A stretch of 64,000 bases of DNA from Aricia agestis (taxonomy: Eukaryota > Arthropoda > Insecta > Lepidoptera > Lycaenidae). The stretch is from positions 4,506,501-4,570,500 of the forward strand of contig NC_056423.1 in the NCBI RefSeq assembly GCF_905147365.1, given 5' to 3'. Below, one piece after another: positions 42,297-52,557 of this stretch; within the stretch, counting starts at the first letter, position 1; every line of letters starts with the position of its first letter. The notes under the pieces are model-generated. The model was not told the DNA's origin. It searched no databases and was given only the letters and a program-made list of their open reading frames with translations. A program made the position numbers and the translations under genes.

Positions 42297-42762
42297 GAGC
42301 CAGTCCACACGGCGCGTTGCGTCAGCGTTGCGTCGACGTAGCGCTGCCGTTGTGTTGTTTTAGATACGAATTACCAAAGTAACACGGCGCGCTGCGTCGT
42401 CGCAACGCACACATGACGGACAGCTACCCCCGAGACGAAGCGGGACGTGACTAGTTCATAATAATAATAATCTGTTTATTTCAATTAACAAGAAGATAAA
42501 TTAATATAATATTTAAGTCTTATGATATTAATCTTACGTGAGATTTTATACATAAGGAGTTGCTTGTTTATAATTAAGTAGAACAACAAATAATAAATAC
42601 ATAATTCTTAGTTGTGACAGAACATAATAAGTATGCGTTTTAAATTTCTAAGGGATAATTACTAAACGCTGCGATGACACAGCGCCCGTGTGGCAGGCTA
42701 TGCGTCAAACGGCAGCGCTGCGTCGACGCAACGCTGACGCAACGTGCTGTGTGGACTGGCTC
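42297..42762. mobile_element. MITE with TAA flanks, GAGCCAGTCCACAC ends, containing an insert
   Basis: GAGCCAGTCCACACGGCGCG mirrors the right end; both carry long GCGTTGCGTCGACG-type arms. TAA at 42294-42296 and 42763-42765. The middle (about 42458-42665) is AT-rich and starts (ATA)n-TCTGTTTATTTCAATTAAC, probably a nested LINE 3' fragment. Confidence 0.8.
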
Positions 42763-42916
42763 TAAGATGATTACCAGACTCGGCCGAAAGCCTATTATTT
42801 TTAAATAGGATAAACATTCTGGGGGATATTACGTAGACAACGGTTTCTTTTAAGTGGCTTTTAACAAGAATACGAGTAAATTGAAACAGAGTAATAGGGG
42901 TTCTAATTGGTTTTAT

Positions 42917-43205
42917 ACGTGAGAGCCACGCTTCGGTACGAATGGGCCGGCTCGACCGGATAAATACCACGTTCTCACATAAAACCGGCGTGAAACAGCG
43001 CTTGCGCTGTGTTTCGCCGAGTGAGTGAGTTTACCGGAGGCCCAATCCCCTAACCCCTACCCTATTCCCTTCCCTACCCTCAACTATTCCCTTCCCTTCC
43101 CTACCCTCCCCTATTACCCTATTCCCTCTTAAAAGGCCGGCAACGCACTTGCAGCTCTTCTGATGCTGCGAGTGTCCATGGGCGACGGAAGTTGCTTTCC
43201 ATCAT
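42917..43205 (+). mobile_element. SINE-like family P, copy D, 3'-truncated
   Basis: Head and C+T centre present; it stops at GTTGCTTTCCATCA without the poly(A) end. Confidence 0.75.
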
Positions 43206-43426
43206 ACATACATGAGATAGTTGGGATGTAACTTTCAAAATGCTTTCTGAGTGGATGCCTCTATTAGAAGAGGAATACGAATGAGTATAGCGTTTCTAGC
43301 TTTATGGTGACCAAAAATGGCCTAGGATCCCTTCATAGGAGGACATTCACCGAGCTGGTTAATGGATGAAAAGTATTTTATATTCAATAACTACGTCAAC
43401 AAAATTGCAAGTGGGTTGCCTAAAAA

Positions 43427-43731
43427 TTTTTTTTTATGATATAAGGGGGCAAACGAGCAAACGGGTCACCTGATGGAAATCAACTTCCGTCGCCCGTAGA
43501 CACTCGCAGCATCAGAAGAGCTGCAGGTGCGTCGCCGGAATTTTAATAGGGAATAGGGAAATATGAGAGGGTAGGGAAGGGAAGGGAATAGGGTAGGGGA
43601 TTGGGCCTCCGGTAAACTCACTCACTCGGCGAAACACAGCGCAAGCGCTGTTTCACGCCGGTTTTCTGTGAGGACGTGGTATTTCTCGTGTCGAGCCGGT
43701 CCATTCGTGCCGAAGCATGGCTCTCCCACGT
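43427..43731 (-). mobile_element. SINE-like family P, copy E
   Basis: Full copy in inverse orientation from the T-run to GGCTCTCCCACGT, 220 bp from copy D, making an inverted pair. Confidence 0.78.
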
Positions 43732-43734
43732 ACA

Positions 43735-44225
43735 TTTCAGTCCAGAATAAAAAAAAATAGAACAAAAAATATTTTTTTTAACATTTCGCTTTTGGTTAAT
43801 AGACGAGAATACATCCTAGGCCAACATATTTTAACACATTCGTTCACCAATTATATTTTGTACCTTCAAGAAGTGATCAAACGCTCTGGAAACCTTACAA
43901 TAATAATCTACGTAATAAGCCCACAAGTTCCCCTCGTGTTTAATGTTATCTCCCGATATTAATTATATAAAGGACCTCCCTACCGCCGCCTGCTGGACAA
44001 ACAACAATGGCAACACTTCTTTCAATAACCCAAGCCTATAGATCTAATAATATACTAAGTAAATCTTTAACCTTAGTAGTATAGGTATTGTGCTACTTGT
44101 CTATACATAATATAAACTAATTTTTTATTATTATAAGAAAAATATTTTTTTCATTGAGCTCTGATATAATCTATCTTGATGAATACTCAAAAAAATAAAT
44201 GATTCTATACTCGTAGTAGATATTA
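43735..44225. other. AT-rich stretch without recognised genes
   Basis: The frame at 43717-43962 begins inside the SINE and has no domain. No repeat family is recognised. Confidence 0.4.
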
Positions 44226-44645
44226 AAGGAGTGAGCACACTGAGACGGGCCGTGCCGGGGCTCAGCGTGCTGGGGCGCATCGCAAAAATCCGCCTCCATA
44301 CAATTTGTATGGAGGCGGATGCGCGATCACACACTGTGCCGGGGCACATCGGCGCGGATTTTTGCTCGGCGGATTTCCGTCAATGCGACACGGCTCGACA
44401 AGACCCGCTGCGCCCCGGCAACAGTGTGCTATAGCAAGCGGCGCGCGGATGTGATGCGATGCGGCCCGGCAAGCCTCGGCTCAAAATCCGTCAATGCATT
44501 GCGCGCCGACCCGCCCCGGCACAGTGAGCATTAAAATCCGTCAATATGATGCGACCCGACCTGGCAATAGTGTGCTATAGCGCATTTTGCTCTGCGCTGC
44601 GCCCCGACCCGCCCCAGCACGCGCCGACAAAGTGTGCGCGAACCT
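44226..44645. repeat. GC-rich degenerate repeat cluster
   Basis: AATCCGTCAAT occurs at about 44486 and 44533, with TTTCCGTCAATGCG at 44375. AGTGTGCTATAGC occurs twice (about 44422 and 44568), with many CCCCGGCA and GACCCGCC blocks. A 31-nt palindrome, TCCGCCTCCATACAA-T-mirror, lies at 44289-44319. It is probably collapsed or nested MITE ends. The short GC-rich frames are not credible genes. Confidence 0.55.
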
Positions 44646-44694
44646 TTAAAGAGCGAGTTTGCATTATTCTACATTTTGAATTGTCAACTCTCCA

Positions 44695-45184
44695 AAAAAC
44701 TAGGGCTCTACGATGCGCTACGAAATGCTACACGGTGATACAAAGTGCTACGAAATGCTACACTGTACTACGAAATGCTACGCAGTGCTACGAAATGCTA
44801 CACTGTACTACGAAATGCTACGCAGTGCTACGAAATGCTACGCAGTGCTACGAAATGCTACGCAGTGCTACGAAATGCTACGCAGTGCTACGAAATGCTA
44901 CGCAGTGCTACGAAATGCTACACTGTACTACGAAATGCTACGAAATGCTACGCAGTGCTACGAAATGCTACGCAGTGCTACGAAATGCTACGCAGTGCTA
45001 CGAAATGCTACGCAGTGCTACGAAATGCTACACTGTACTACGAAATGCTACGCAGTGCTACGAAATACTATGCGGTGCTACGAAATGCTACGCAGTGCTA
45101 CGAAATACTATGCGGTGGTACGAAATGCTACGCAGTGCTACGAAGTGCTACGAAATACTATGCGGTGCTACAGAGTGCTACGAG
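44695..45184. repeat. 20-bp tandem repeat (minisatellite), about 24 units
   Basis: The unit is CTACGAAATGCTACGCAGTG, with variant units CTACGAAATGCTACACTGTA interspersed and a degenerate edge on each side. Because 20 is not a multiple of 3 and the unit lacks stops in any forward phase, all three plus frames are open (160-215 residues) with the same 20-residue period. No start context or domain supports translation. Confidence 0.95.
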
Positions 45185-45227
45185 TCCACGTGATGTCTTA
45201 AGAAGAAGCCCGGTGGCAAGGACGTAA

Positions 45228-45411
45228 TGGCTGGTTTACACGTATTAAGTAGATAAGTAGTAACTTAACTCTAATTGTCATGTAGTTTAGTACTTACTAA
45301 ATTTTAACTTGCTACTTGCTACTAAATTTTGTCTTTACATACAAATAACAACTTAAAATCAAGTTAAAATTTAGTTAACTACTAATCAACTTAATACGTG
45401 TAAACCAGCCA
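45228..45411. mobile_element. MITE, 184 bp, TAA flanks, TGGCTGGTTTACACG ends
   Basis: TGGCTGGTTTACACGTATTA is mirrored at the right end, with inner AAGTAG / TTAACT arms; TAA at 45225-45227 and 45412-45414. Confidence 0.85.
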
Positions 45412-45414
45412 TAA

Positions 45415-45816
45415 GCGCCAAATATACGCGTCGCTCGCGTGATCAGTTTGACACTTTCTTTTAATCTCGAATCGATATTGTACCATTATTTTAGACTTAG
45501 GCCCTTAGTCGGACAACTGATGAAATCGATGCGGGTCCAAAAGAGGACCCTCTGACAAATGGAGGCATTTATTTTACTGATAGTCTGTGCAAAGCTAAAG
45601 ATAAAAGAAACATATAGTTCAAAGACAACGTACGTTACTGTCTGCAGCCTCTGAAATACGAAATATTATGGAAGCTAATTAGAAAATTTGTATGCAATAA
45701 TAGCAAATATTCCCCGAAAAAAAAGTCTACTTATATGATTTTGACAAAACTTGTAGAGCCAAAGCAAAATTTTGTCAAAATCAGTCAATAAATTTTGGAC
45801 TTTGGATTTTTTAGGC
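45415..45816. other. Stretch without recognised genes
   Basis: Nothing supported beyond a short palindrome GGGTCC...GGACCC near 45533-45551. Confidence 0.4.
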
Positions 45817-46088
45817 TTTTTTTTTTTTATGAAATAAGGGGGCAAACGAGCAAACGGGTCACCTGATGGAAAGCAACTCCGTCGCCCATGGACACTCGCA
45901 GCATCAGAAGAGCTGCAAGTGCGTTGCCGGCCTTTTAAGAGGGAATAGGGTGGTAGGGGAGGGTAGGGAAGGGAAGGGAAGGGAATAGTTGAGGGTAGGG
46001 AAGGGAATAGGGTAGGGGTTAGGGGATTGGGCCTCCGGTAAACTCACTCACTCGGCGAAACACAGCGCAAGCGCTGTTTCACGTCGGT
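45817..46088 (-). mobile_element. SINE-like family P, copy F, 5'-truncated
   Basis: The T-run through the G+A centre (inverse of the C+T tract) to AGCGCTGTTTCACGTCGG; the first ~70 bp of the head are missing. Confidence 0.78.
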
Positions 46089-46620
46089 TACTTAATGCTT
46101 ACTTAATGCGAAGTCTAAAAAAAAACTTCTTTAATTTTTAAACGCGATCTAAATGCCCAAGTGCGCTCGAGTGTAACTGTCAGTTCGTGCTTTGAAAACA
46201 CGAAACCCATTTTGTTTTCTTGTAATTATCGTATTCTTTTGACATTATCGTAAACGTTTACGTTTGTATAGACGTAGCACAGAAACAGTCTGGAGGGCTT
46301 TTAAATTTTATGAAAATGTCTTTACGTTACAACGGGGTACCTCAAGGTTTAGAAGTTTGAGGTTAAAAGTGTCAAAAGGGCCCTAGAGAACAGTGATAAT
46401 ATTTTAGGTTAGGAACTATTTGCAAACCCGGCATTTCGAAACCTGGAGGAAATATAATATTTCTTTTAAAAGAACGGTGAAGCGGTCGGTTTAGCCAATC
46501 AGATACACAGAGGAATTAAAGTTAATAAACCAGATTGTAATCGTCAGGGCCTAAATATTATATAATAGCTAAAACCAACGAATTTTAAGCTTGAGTTCAC
46601 TTTCATCAGAACATTATACT
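46089..46620. other. Stretch without recognised genes
   Basis: No coding block or repeat copy is supported. Confidence 0.4.
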
Positions 46621-46623
46621 GAT

Positions 46624-46800
46624 ACTAGAAGCTTGCTTCGTTGTGCCAAAATTGGTTTATAGCGCGGTAACCGTACATTTTTCCAGGGACTCAAAAGTAC
46701 CTCCATACCAAATTTTAGCAAAATCGGTTCAACGGCTTGGGCGTGAAAATTTAACAGACAGACAGATACACTTTCGCATTTTTGATATAAGTATGGATTA
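46624..46800 (-). mobile_element. Helitron-like copy
   Basis: CTAGAAGCTTGCTTCG near its 3' terminus (minus), then CCGTACATTTTTCC, CAAATTTTAGCAAAATCGG and ACAGACAGACAGATACAC; inverse of 5002-5201. The chance frame 46643-46927 runs through it. Confidence 0.6.
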
Positions 46801-47527
46801 TGCGTCACGACGAATCACTGTTTGTTACTCATTAATAAAAAAGTTAATGACATTATTTGTGCCGTTCAACTCTAGTTATGATCGCACCGAAAACATCTCA
46901 CGAAAAATATTTTTACATCCCCGCTGATTCCATAAAATAGAAACGAGTCCAAGTAAATAAAATCTGAATAATAGGATAAGATCTCGGGACCGAATGCTAA
47001 CAAATATCCTAACAAAGTTTTCGCTGTCGTCATCATATACCCGGATCACAGAATCATCATCACCGGCCTCTATCTGGCAATATGTACGGTCTACGTGGAC
47101 CTCTGCTGAGGGTATTCATTCATTGTTATATTTTTTTACTTGATGTCCCGCGCGGCTTCTCCCGCGTAAGTTTGGAATTTTACGGAAACCGTACATATTT
47201 CCAAAAAACAGCTTATCTCCCTTCACGTAGTCTATACTATATCTCTGCCACTTCATATCCACGTAACTAACACTGAAAGAATTTTTTTCGTCGAACATAA
47301 AAAAACTAACATAACACCTCTCCCAAAAGTTTTTGAAAGTCGGTTAAAATTGTAGCCTTTATGTTGTTCTGATGTATTATAAGCTTTATTATTTTAAAGT
47401 TTCATTAAAATTTAGTAACAAACATCCATACATACATCCATACCTCCATACATCTATACATCCATACATCCTCTCAAACTTTCGCCTTTATAATATTATA
47501 GTAGGATTATAAAGATTAATTTCTCCA

Positions 47528-47627
47528 TGTTTTTGGTAAAAGATGGCCCCGTGCGAGTTTCTTACGGCGGTTATTCCCGCTGGGCTAGTTCTTGAACCAG
47601 TGGCAGGCATTATGCCTGCCACTGGTT
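47528..47627 (+). mobile_element. LINE-A 3' fragment ending in an inverted duplication
   Basis: TTTTTGGTAAAAGATGGCCCCGTGCGAGTTTCTTACG to GAACCAGTGGCAGGCAT matches the LINE-A 3' UTR near 22478-22560. The last 16 bp are then repeated inverted (47612-47627). Confidence 0.75.
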
Positions 47628-47839
47628 ATATAATAATTATACCTATATTGAATAAAAAGAAATATCGAAAGCGCCTATTATTACCACGTGAAGCGAAACT
47701 TCTGTCGAAGTTAGAGCATACTAGTTGTCTGACTATCCAACTGGGCTTTTTGTCAAATTGTATCCTGTAATTTTAAATAGCGAAGTTAGAAACTCAGAAT
47801 AAATATAAAGTTGATTGTGTGTTTATAAATAATAGTCCT

Positions 47840-48030
47840 TACTCCGTACTAATATAATAAGTTTGAAAATGTGTTTGTCTGTCTGTTCAACGGTTGAACC
47901 GATTTAGATGAAATTTGGTATGGAGAGGTATGTGAAAGGACATAGAGTAGTTAGTAGAAGCGAATAAATGTACGGTTCCCATGCAATAACCGGGTTTTGG
48001 CGGAACGTAGTCGCGGGCTTTATCTAGTAA
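47840..48030 (+). mobile_element. Helitron-like copy
   Basis: ACTAATATAATAAGTTTGAAAATGTG...GTCTGTCTG...GAACCGATTTAGATGAAATTTGG...GTACGGTTCCC...GCTTTATCTAGT. It ends CTAG|T. Confidence 0.65.
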
Positions 48031-48339
48031 TTAATTTAATTCATTGCATTACTTTATAATATAACTTGGGATGGCGAACCTTTTCGTATCAACGTGCCCT
48101 TTTTAAAGAAATCTTTCTGAAGAAGTAAACGTGCCATTCAATGTTTTCTATGATTCGGTCCGTATTTCAAAATTTGGCGTTGATGCTCACTATGCAGAGG
48201 TTGATCTATAACCTTAATTATTGTTGGTAAAATAATTATTTTGATACTAGTAGTTTTGTGACCAGTAGCGTGCTCCAAATTTTATGTCACGTGTGGCACG
48301 CGTGCCATTCGTTCACCATCCCTGTTATATACTACAACT

Positions 48340-48507
48340 ACGTTGTCTGTTGGTACTCCGTTGCGCCAAAGTTCGTTTATCGCGCGGGGACCGTACATTT
48401 TTCTTGGATCAAATTATCTCCATACCAAATTTCAGCAAAATTGGTAAAGCGGTTTGGGCAAACAGATAGACAGACAGACACACTTTCACATTTATAATAT
48501 TAGTATA
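48340..48507 (-). mobile_element. Helitron-like copy
   Basis: Contains CCGTTGCGCCAAAGTTCG, CCGTACATTTTTC, CCAAATTTCAGCAAAATTGG, ACAGACAGACACAC and TTTATAATATTAGTAT, inverse of 5002-5201. Confidence 0.65.
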
Positions 48508-48557
48508 GAAGTATGGACCTATGAAAAATACCTTTTTTTGTGTTTCAAATATCAATA

Positions 48558-49848
48558 CGAGGGCTGCTATTTATGTATCCGGAACTGGCCACTTACAAGA
48601 ACAATATTTAAGAAGTAATTACAACATTTGAAAATAGAACTCTTTGGTTGAAGAATACATTTTGTTTCATGTGACTGTCAATTATTTTTCCATTGTGGCG
48701 TCATTTTGAAAATTGCGTGTCTTCATTTGCCATGGATTTAACGCGTGAACATTTTCGTGCAATGATTTACTACGATTTTCGGCGTGGGCTAAATCAACAA
48801 CAGTGCTTTATTCAACTCACCGCAACGTTTGGAGATGAAGCACCATCAAAAACCACTGTTTATCACTGGTACAGTGAGTTTAATCGTGGGCGGTCTATGC
48901 TCACGGATGAAAATAAAGAAGGTCGCCCAAAAACAGCTGTTGTCCCACAAAATATAGATGCTGTGCGGGAACTAATAATGCGTGATCGTCATGTTACATA
49001 TCGCGAGATAGAGGCGTCCTTAGGCATAAGTATGACGAGCATACATAAGATATTACACGAACATTTGGCTGTAAAAAAAATATGTTCGCGTTGGATTCCG
49101 CACAACTTGACAATCGATCAAAAACGGGCTCGTGTCGATTGGTGCAAAAAAATGATAAAAAAATACAACCGTGGTACGTCAAAAGCCGTTTATAATATCT
49201 ACACAGGTGATGAATCTTGGATCTATGCATATGACCCCGAAACTAAACAACAGTGTGGGTGTGGGTGTTCCAAGATGAGCCGAAACCAACAAAAGTTACT
49301 CGTGCAAAAAGTACTTTGAAGCAAATGGTCGCCTGTTTTTTTGGAATTAATGGACATGTGGCTACAGTGCCATTAGAGAATCGTAAAACGGTTAATTCTG
49401 AATGGTATACGACCATTTGTTTACCAGAAGTCTTTGAAGAAATAAGAAAGGACAACCAACAACGCAGAATCATATTACATCACGACAATGCTAGCTGTCA
49501 CACCTCAGCTGAAACAACTCAGTTTTTGGAGGGTCAAAAGATCGAATTGACTGGTCATCCGCCGTACAGCCCTGATTTGGCACCTAACGATTTCTTTTTA
49601 TTTCCATACGCGAAGAACAAATTACGTGGTCAACGTTTTTCAAGCCGCGAAGAGGCTGTTGATGCGTTCAAAATGCACGTTTTGGAGATACCTCAATCAG
49701 AATGGAAAAAGTGCTATGAAAATTGGTTTCAGCGTATGCAAAAGTGTGTCGATCATCGCGGCGAATATTTTGAAAAGCAATAAAACCATATTAAATGATA
49801 TATGTTTGTTTCTTTTTTTAATTCCGGATACATAAATAGCAGCCCTCG
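48558..49848 (+). mobile_element. Mariner transposon, 1,291 bp, TA target duplication
   Basis: Perfect 27-bp terminal inverted repeats begin CGAGGGCTGCTATTTATGTA, flanked by TA (48556-48557, 49849-49850). Size, TIR length and DD34D transposase are all typical of mariner. Confidence 0.95.
48732..49783 (+). pseudogene. Mariner transposase, one frameshift
   Basis: This DD34D transposase cuts and joins the element at its inverted repeats. ATG 48732 is chosen because it starts the conserved LTREHFRAMI region; an upstream in-frame ATG lies at 48693. The N-terminal helix-turn-helix domains include YYDFRRGLNQQQ, TVYHWYSEFNRGR and EGRPKTAV, with VTYREIEASLGIS beyond. The catalytic residues follow: TGDESWIYAYDPE (first D), HHDNASCH (second D) and SPDLAPNDFFLFP (third D, 34 residues after the second). 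The frame changes around 49250-49262 inside a TGTGGG tandem duplication. After it the second frame continues to FEKQ and TAA at 49783. All catalytic residues survive, so the sole obvious lesion is this slippage. A shadow frame on the minus strand is ignored. Confidence 0.93.
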
Positions 49849-49850
49849 TA

Positions 49851-50387
49851 TCTAGTAATACAGATCTGCTACTCTCACAGTGAACTCTATAGGGAACGCA
49901 CACCATAATACTATAATATGATCACTTTTTTTGTTACAACCTGTGTATTCTGTCACTTATCCTGTTTATCTCAGAACTTTAAGCAAACAATTTTCTAGTA
50001 TTTTTGTGATCAGTTCGATAACAAATCCAAAATAGAGCTTTGTTACCGGTTACATAAATAATTACGCAATAAATATTTTTTATTACTTATTCATAATAAT
50101 TATTAGCATTTTACAAAGAAAAATTAAGATTCATTACGACGTCTATTGTACTAAGGTTTCCCTTTGAAACTTATAACTATATAACAGGAAAAGGATACTT
50201 TGCGGAACAAAAGACTGTATTTTACTTGTATTAAAGTCGAATATTGTCGAATGTATTAAAGTGGGCAATAATTTTTTTGTAAAAAAATCATCAGAGGCGT
50301 TCTTTTTAGGAAAAAAGAATAAAACTTTAAGGCACATGACCTGATTGAAAACTAGTAAGACGAGAGTAGAGGATGCCCTCAGATTGC
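49851..50387. other. AT-rich stretch without recognised genes
   Basis: No domain, repeat copy or splice-flanked block is supported. Confidence 0.4.
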
Positions 50388-50457
50388 TATTTGCTTGTTT
50401 ATACTTGGCAATCAGAGTTATTTATAACTCTGATTGCCAAGTATAAACAAGCAAATA
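50388..50457. repeat. Perfect palindrome: 34-bp arms, 2-nt spacer
   Basis: 50388-50421 and 50424-50457 are exactly complementary. No terminal duplication; a Helitron-like end lies immediately to the right. Confidence 0.92.
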
Positions 50458-50464
50458 TAATAAA

Positions 50465-50690
50465 AGAATTTGGCGCAACAGAGTCTAGTAAGATGCCCAC
50501 AACTCTGTTGCGCCATATTCGTTTATCGCAAAGGAACCGTACATTTTTCATGGATAAAAAGTATCGTTTGTCCTTTCCCGGGACTAAAAGTATCTCCGTA
50601 CCAAGTTGCAGCAAAATCGGTTCAGCAGTTTGGCCATGAAGAGACAAACGAATAGACACACTTTCGCATTTATAATATTTGTAAAATGGC
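50465..50690. mobile_element. Two Helitron-like 3' ends head to head, then a copy (minus)
   Basis: TTTGGCGCAACAGAGTCTAG|T (plus-oriented end, 50469-50488) meets a minus-oriented copy starting TAAGATGCCCACAACTCTGTTGCGCC and running to TTTATAATATTTG near 50690. This explains the 14-bp inverted pair at 50471-50484 / 50502-50515. Confidence 0.55.
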
Positions 50691-51483
50691 CAAATGTGAA
50701 GAAGGGCCTTAACATTATCAGTTTCAACATAATTAACTTTATGTCACTTGAAATCCGACAGAGCACAATCCTCAATCCATTCTAAAGTCTCCCAACTTCC
50801 GTCAACTTCTGTGAACTTCTGTCGACTTCTAATCAGTACGATCACCAAGACTTGTCGCAGATCAACTGACTCCAAACCCACAAGAAGGTGCACCATCCGT
50901 TTTGATCTTTCAGGACTAACAATTGGTATATTAAAAAATAAAAATTGTACTTAAAATTTTCTATCTCAAAACTACTGAAGCGATTTTGATGAAAATTGCA
51001 GTATTCTGTAAGTTGAACAATACCAAGTAAAACAAAAGAAATAATTACTTTTGCCGATCTTTAAAATCGTTTCACATACGGCGAAGTTATCCGCGAACAA
51101 ATATATATTAAAAAAACATACCTATTATATTATGCATTTGAATTGCGGAACCTTCTCTTTTTTTTGAGTCGGCAAACACACAATTTTGATATGTTATTTA
51201 TTATAGGATAGCTTGTGTAAAAGTAACACGAATGTTTCATAATAAATCTCCATTTCTTTGATGAGTTTTTGTATAAACTGGGAATATGGGATGAGAAGAA
51301 ATTGGCCAGAGTTCAATTTCGGTTTTTCAATTTCTCTTGACGTTATTTGATTTTATAACGCTTGGAACTTTGAAACGAGAAGTTTTACGTTACAAAATGA
51401 AGTCCGCGTCTCCGTTACATACAGGAACCGCACAATTACGCAAAAATCTATCCTTTAGCCTTTACTAAGTATATCTACTATCT

Positions 51484-51552
51484 GCATACCAAATTTAATC
51501 AAAATCAGTTTAACGGTTTACGTTAAACTGATTTTGATTAAATTTGATATGC
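51484..51552. repeat. Inverted duplication inside a Helitron-like body: 32-bp arms, 5-nt spacer
   Basis: GCATACCAAATTTAATCAAA...AACG (51484-51515) is mirrored at 51521-51552 with one mismatch. The left arm is normal Helitron-like body sequence; the right arm replaces the expected continuation. Confidence 0.85.
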
Positions 51553-51574
51553 TTGTTAGTCAGTTAGATAGATA

Positions 51575-52110
51575 CATAGATAGATAACTCTTTATTGCTC
51601 ACAAATTGGCACTATAACTTACATATTTACAAGTAACTATTAACATATATTTAACTAATATGTTTACATTTATACGTGGGAGAGCCATGCTTCGACACGA
51701 ATGAGCCGGCTCGACCGGAGAAATACCATGTTCTCACAGAAAACCGGCGTGAAACAGCGCTTACGCTGTGTTTCGCCGAGTGAGTTTACCGGAGGCCCAA
51801 TCCCTTACCCTATTCCCTTCCCTACCCTCCCCTATTCCCTTCCCTTCCTTTTCCTTCCCATCCCTACCCTCCCCTATTACCCTATTCCCTCTTAAAAGGC
51901 CGGCAACGCATTTGCAGCTTCTGATGCTGCGAGTGTTCATGGGCGACGGAAGTTGCTTTCCATCAGGTGAGCCGTTTGCTCGTTTGCCCCCTTATTTCAT
52001 AAAAAAAAAACTTAACATGTTTACAGTAAAATGTGGGCAAGGGCGGCCTTATCGCTTTTTAAGCGATCTCTTCCAGGCAACCCTGTGGCTATGGAGATGT
52101 TGCATAATAA
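51575..52110 (-). mobile_element. LINE 3' UTR fragment (LINE-B-like), split by SINE copy G
   Basis: Minus-oriented 3' end (TCTTTATTGCTCACAAATTGG) continues after the SINE as GGGCGGCCTTATCGCTTTTTAAGCG...CTTCCAGGCAACC. This matches LINE-B at 28010-28040. Confidence 0.65.
51674..52010 (+). mobile_element. SINE-like family P, copy G, with target duplication
   Basis: Full copy with A10 tail. AATATGTTTACA (51657-51668) and AACATGTTTACA (52014-52025) flank it as a 12-bp target duplication with one mismatch. This supports target-primed retroposition of the family; a few extra T/A bases precede the ACGTGGG head. Confidence 0.8.
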
Positions 52111-52557
52111 TTAGGGTTATACAAACAGGGTAATACAAAAAGTCGACAAATAGTAAAAACGGTTAGCAGATCTTAGAGAAAAACTTAATATCTAATATCT
52201 GGGGGCACGGGAGTGCCCCCGCCAAGATGAGCCAAGCGAAGCGCGCAAGGGCACTACCTACCTTTTCTCGAAACGTTTCGTCGTATTTTTGAACCCTCGT
52301 AACTTTGGTTTGAATAATGCCAGATAGTTAAAATTTTTAAGATATAGTGACATGGGTATAGTTATTAAATGCGAAAAGTTTAAATATCGTAGCTATTATA
52401 TTTTAGATTTTATAGGTGTCCAAAAACCCACAATTTGGTCACTGACTCACCGATCATCAAAACTGTTAGGGTACTTCCTGAAGTCTTAGAAAGCTGAAAT
52501 TTGGTATGTAACATGATATTAGTACTAAAACAACAAAAAAATTATTAAACCCAACTT

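Noticed and set aside
44695..45184. CRISPR array
   Set aside because: There are no unique spacers; it is a contiguous 20-bp tandem repeat in a eukaryotic context.
44546..45193. 215-residue Cys/Tyr-rich protein gene
   Set aside because: All three frames are equally open because of the 20-bp period; no promoter, start context or homology is evident.
50471..50515. 14-bp inverted pair as an independent palindrome
   Set aside because: Explained by two Helitron-like 3' ends meeting head to head.
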